This document shows positions 14,557 to 17,220 of a stretch of DNA of 17,220 nucleotides, one piece after another; position 1 is the first letter of the stretch; the number at the start of each line of letters is the position of its first letter. A model generated the notes under the pieces. It saw nothing but the letters and a program-made list of their open reading frames with translations, was not told the origin of the DNA and searched no databases. This DNA comes from Corynebacterium sp. (lineage in GTDB: Bacteria > Actinomycetota > Actinomycetes > Mycobacteriales > Mycobacteriaceae): assembly GCF_030152825.1 (NCBI RefSeq), contig NZ_JASLIP010000102.1:1-17220 (forward strand), given 5' to 3'. Position numbers and translations under genes: made by a program.

Positions 14557-14629
14557 TGGAGCTAAGGGGATTCGAACCCCTGACCCCCACACTGCCAGTG
14601 TGGTGCGCTACCAACTGCGCCATAGCCCC
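14557..14629 (-). tRNA. tRNA-Ala (anticodon GGC)
   Basis: The 73-base minus-strand sequence folds as a full cloverleaf. The acceptor arm GGGGCTA pairs with TAGCTCC and includes the G3:U70 wobble that defines alanine tRNAs. The anticodon arm CCACA/TGTGG carries the loop CTGGCAG, giving anticodon GGC (complement of 14594-14596). The T arm has GGTTCGAATCC. The discriminator is A and CCA is not encoded. It lies downstream of the DsbA-like gene on the same strand, 90 bp away. Confidence 0.97.
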
Positions 14630-14720
14630 GTGGTGCGGATCTAAAGATACCCCACCGGAACGCAACCCACCAAATCGTTGGCCGTGGGAGCCGCAAAAAC
14701 AACCCCCACGCTGCTGTTAT

Positions 14721-15458
14721 TTAGTTCTTGACTACGTCCGGGACCCAAGACTGCGGCATCCCGTCGTTACCGGTCTTGATCTCGAGCTGCTGGTCATCCA
14801 CCAAGAGGATCGGCGAGGAGACCTGACCAACCTTCTTCTTCAGGGCCTTCGCGTTGGCCTCGCCAACCTCGACGCCCTTGTCCTCCAGCTCACCGTTCTT
14901 GATCTTCTCGATCAGCGACTCGTCCAAGTCATATGCCGAAGCTGCCTCCGCCAGGTCCTCGTAGTCCCAGGTCCGCGCGACGGTCTCCTGCTCGAGCATG
15001 ATGTGGTTATGGAAGTTCCAGAACGCCTTCACGTTGCCCGTCTCGGCGATGGCGTATGCCACTGCAGCGCCACGGGTCGACGGACCGCGGCGACCGTCAT
15101 CCAGGAAATTCAGGAAGTTAAAACGAACCTTGAGCTTGCCATCGGAGACAGCCTGCTTGACGTCCTGGTGGTCTGCTTCCACCAGGTGGGAGCAGTGCGG
15201 GCAGGAGAAATCCTCGTAGACGTCGGCGACGGGGGCGTCCTTGTCAACGTTCTTCGAAGCCAGTTCGACCACGTTGTCCTTCGCGGTAACGGTGAAGTTG
15301 ACGTCCTCCTGCGGCATGTTCGCCGCAATGTCCTCCTTCGACCCGCCGCGGGTGACAACGATGCCGATAACAACAGCGGCGATCACCAGGACCGCGACGA
15401 TCGTCCACATGAAACCGCTGCCACCCTTTTGATCGGGGGCCTTGATCTTCTGGCTCAC
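14721..15458 (-). CDS. membrane-anchored DsbA-like thioredoxin-fold protein (MdbA type)
   Basis: The 245-residue protein has an N-terminal cytoplasmic stub, one TM anchor (about 16-37) and an extracytoplasmic thioredoxin domain with CPHC (C86, C89). A helical insertion follows, and the cis-proline loop is SSPILL (P216). This is the architecture of the actinobacterial disulfide-forming protein MdbA, which oxidises secreted proteins and is recharged by VKOR. A GTG at 15482 gives 8 more residues, but GTG at 15458 is better: AAAGGAAG lies about 6 bases upstream and the product then begins MSQKIKAP. The gene is monocistronic or extends towards the tRNA. A reductase or isomerase role cannot be excluded from sequence. 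Confidence 0.9.
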   Translation of the reverse strand: MSQKIKAPDQKGGSGFMWTIVAVLVIAAVVIGIVVTRGGSKEDIAANMPQEDVNFTVTAKDNVVELASKNVDKDAPVADVYEDFSCPHCSHLVEADHQDVKQAVSDGKLKVRFNFLNFLDDGRRGPSTRGAAVAYAIAETGNVKAFWNFHNHIMLEQETVARTWDYEDLAEAASAYDLDESLIEKIKNGELEDKGVEVGEANAKALKKKVGQVSSPILLVDDQQLEIKTGNDGMPQSWVPDVVKN

Positions 15459-15602
15459 TAAAACTTCCTTTCGGACCTTCACATGCGCGCCATTCGCCGG
15501 GTGCGGGGGCGCCCAAATGGACGGCCGGTTCCCGGCCTATCGTGGCTAACCCTAGTGATCTTAAAGTCACAAAATCCACTTGGGAGACCCCAAAACCCCA
15601 GG

Positions 15603-15702
15603 TTGACAGGAAGCTGTTACCCACCGCCATAAGCTGCCAGAGTTCCCACAGCTTCACCTCGCCTCCCCTTCCCCGCGGGGGCATACATGTTATTGACAGG
15701 AA
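15603..15702 (+). repeat. repeats and alternative hairpins upstream of the symporter gene
   Basis: TTGACAGGAA occurs twice, at 15603-15612 and 15693-15702, 90 bp apart. Between the copies, GAAGCTGT (15610-15617) can pair with ACAGCTTC (15648-15655). A second AAGCTG (15631-15636) competes for the same right arm, so two mutually exclusive stems are possible. Whether the region is transcribed towards the symporter gene is unknown. Confidence 0.35.
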
Positions 15703-15739
15703 TTTTTGACCTTCTGGCAAGTGATGCAACTCACCGAGT

Positions 15740-15745
15740 TATGTT
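15740..15745 (+). promoter_or_regulatory. candidate -10 element of the symporter gene, leaderless type
   Basis: TATGTT ends 6 bases before the ATG at 15752. No Shine-Dalgarno is present, and an in-frame TAG at 15746-15748 excludes an upstream start. The -35 is unclear; TGGCAA at 15715-15720 is 19 bp away. Confidence 0.45.
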
Positions 15746-15751
15746 TAGAAC

Positions 15752-17220
15752 ATGGAAGAACGAACTTTTGCCTCACAGTTGAATGATGTGTTGGGCACAA
15801 TCTCGGGCTTCGTGTGGGGGCCCTGGCTGCTCATCCCCCTCCTCTTCGGCACCGGCCTGGTCCTCACGATCCGCATGCGGGGCGTCCAGTTCCGCAAGCT
15901 CGGCGTCGCTCTCCGTCACGGGCTCCTGGACCGCGACGACGAAGGCGGCGAGGGCGATATCTCGCAGTACCAGGCCCTGACCACAGCGCTGGCCGCGACC
16001 GTGGGTGTGGGCAATATCGTCGGTGTTGCTACCGCACTGTCCATCGGTGGCCCCGGCGCGCTGTTCTGGATGTGGGTCACCGGCCTAGTCGGCATGGCGT
16101 CCAAGTACGCCGAGGCCTTCCTGGGCGTTCGTTTCCGCACCACGGATAAGAAGGGCAACATCTCCGGCGGCCCGCAGCGCTACCTGGAGCACGGCATCAA
16201 GGGCGGGCTGGGCAAGTTCCTCGCCTGGTTCTTCGCAATCGCTGCGGTCATCGCGTCCTTCGGCATCGGTAACCTCACCCAGGCCAACGCCGTGGCCGAG
16301 GGGCTGAAGGACACCTTCGATATCGATCCACGCCTGACCGCGGTCTTCCTCTTCGTCGGTATCGGCGCTGTACTGATGGGCGGCATCAAGTCCATCGGCA
16401 CGGTGACCTCCGGCTTCGTGCCGATGATGATCGTGATCTACCTGGGTGGCGGCATCATCGTGCTCATCAAGCACGCCGCCGAGATCCCAGCTGCGTTCGG
16501 CATGATCTTCAGCGACGCCTTCACCGGCACCTCTGCGGTGGGCGGGTTCATCGGATCCTCCATCATCATCGTGATGCAGATGGGTTTCGCGCGAGGCATC
16601 TTCTCCAACGAGTCCGGCATGGGTTCCGCAGCAGTCGCAGCCGCTGCAGCGAAGACCTCCCACCCGGTACGCCAGGGCCTGGTCTCCATGACCCAGACTT
16701 TCATCGACACCATCATCGTGGTCACCATGACCGGCCTCGTCATCGTGACGACGGGTGTGTGGGAGCTCGGCGCCGACCAGGCAGGCGTGATGACCGCGCG
16801 TGCTTACTCCGCCGGCCTGGGCTCCGACTGGGGCGGCATGATCGTCTCCGTGTCGGTGGTCTTCTTCGCCTTCTCCACCCTGCTGGGTTGGTCCTACTAC
16901 GGTGAGCGCAACGCGCAGCGCGTCTTCGGCGACTGGGCATCGCCCATCTACCGCATGCTCTTCACCTGCGTCGTGGTGGTTGGTGCAACGACGGAGCTGG
17001 AGTTGGCCTGGACCTTCGCCGACCTTGCAAATGGTCTGATGGCACTGCCTAACCTGATCGGCCTGCTGCTCCTCTCCGGCCTCATCGCCCGGGAGACGAA
17101 AGCTTACCTGGACTTCGACCCCACCCTGCGGGCCACGCCGGAGCAGGTGGAGCAATTCCTCATCGAGTCCGGCAACCCGTGGCGTACGGACCCGCACAAG
17201 GCCATCGACATTCCCCACGA
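15752..17220 (+). CDS. sodium:alanine symporter, AGCS family (3' end beyond the window)
   Basis: This AGCS (alanine or glycine:cation symporter) protein imports small neutral amino acids with sodium. The visible 489 codons have no stop and run to the window edge, so the C-terminus is missing; family members are about 450-550 residues, so little is lost. The signature block TVGVGNIV (83-90), GGPGALFWMW (99-108) and SKYAE (117-121) is present. About eleven hydrophobic segments can be counted, and the last visible part is a polar cytoplasmic tail. The ATG at 15752 follows an in-frame TAG and a -10-like TATGTT. It is divergent from the DsbA-like gene. Substrate preference (alanine, glycine or other) is not readable from sequence. 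Confidence 0.94.
   Translation, partial: MEERTFASQLNDVLGTISGFVWGPWLLIPLLFGTGLVLTIRMRGVQFRKLGVALRHGLLDRDDEGGEGDISQYQALTTALAATVGVGNIVGVATALSIGGPGALFWMWVTGLVGMASKYAEAFLGVRFRTTDKKGNISGGPQRYLEHGIKGGLGKFLAWFFAIAAVIASFGIGNLTQANAVAEGLKDTFDIDPRLTAVFLFVGIGAVLMGGIKSIGTVTSGFVPMMIVIYLGGGIIVLIKHAAEIPAAFGMIFSDAFTGTSAVGGFIGSSIIIVMQMGFARGIFSNESGMGSAAVAAAAAKTSHPVRQGLVSMTQTFIDTIIVVTMTGLVIVTTGVWELGADQAGVMTARAYSAGLGSDWGGMIVSVSVVFFAFSTLLGWSYYGERNAQRVFGDWASPIYRMLFTCVVVVGATTELELAWTFADLANGLMALPNLIGLLLLSGLIARETKAYLDFDPTLRATPEQVEQFLIESGNPWRTDPHKAIDIPH

Noticed and set aside
14557..14720. Possible integration site at the tRNA-Ala 3' end
   Set aside because: No integrase gene and no repeat of the tRNA 3' end were seen in the window.
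15555..15580. GlxR-like site upstream of the DsbA-like gene (GTGA and TCAC halves)
   Set aside because: The half-sites are 8 bases apart instead of 6, so it does not fit the CRP/GlxR spacing.
16085..17218. 377-codon minus-strand open frame opposite the symporter gene
   Set aside because: It is His/Asp/Gly-rich antisense sequence, and the symporter frame carries clear AGCS motifs.

Overview
The window looks like a chromosomal core segment of a high-GC actinobacterium, most likely a Corynebacterium. The basis is the gene set and order (ctaD, nrdF, ftn, nrdE-nrdI, nrdH, rpmJ, nadE), a class Ib ribonucleotide reductase with an NrdH redoxin and a DDDWDF-ending NrdF, a tRNA-Ala(GGC) with no encoded CCA, and several genes with leaderless-type starts. 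No transposase, phage gene, CRISPR array or rRNA was seen.

Layout. The left edge (1-85) may hold the start of a minus-strand gene. ctaD (cytochrome c oxidase subunit I) follows on the minus strand at 250-1947, with a terminator behind it. nrdF (minus) faces away from a ferritin gene, ftn (plus). ftn converges on nrdE across a perfect 16-bp bidirectional terminator. Upstream of nrdE on the minus strand lie nrdI, then an MFS transporter gene, then nrdH; the transporter splits what is usually a compact nrdHIE operon. The nrdH promoter region carries two NrdR-type boxes 32 bp apart. rpmJ (minus; the zinc-ligand-free form of ribosomal protein L36) and nadE (plus; NAD synthetase) are divergent. nadE ends tail to tail with a small DCC-type thiol oxidoreductase gene, the two stop codons sharing one CTAG. 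The DCC gene lies downstream of a VKOR-family gene. Divergent from VKOR is an MmpL/YdfJ-like RND transporter gene with its TetR regulator 3 bp behind it. Then come a bidirectional terminator, tRNA-Ala(GGC) (minus), a membrane-anchored DsbA-like thioredoxin gene (minus) and a sodium:alanine symporter gene (plus) that runs off the right edge.

How the parts fit. NrdE, NrdF, NrdI and NrdH form a complete class Ib ribonucleotide reductase with its flavodoxin activator and electron donor. The two catalytic subunits are in separate transcription units, and only the nrdH unit shows recognisable NrdR boxes. Ferritin beside nrdF suggests a link to metal supply. VKOR plus the CPHC-type DsbA-like protein make a plausible extracytoplasmic disulfide-forming pair; the DCC protein may belong with them. 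The MmpL/TetR pair looks like a self-regulated export unit.

Most of the window is conserved housekeeping DNA. The less ordinary features are the MFS gene inside the nrd cluster with its structured 327-bp leader, several unassigned palindromes, and four plus-strand genes that all appear to start leaderless.
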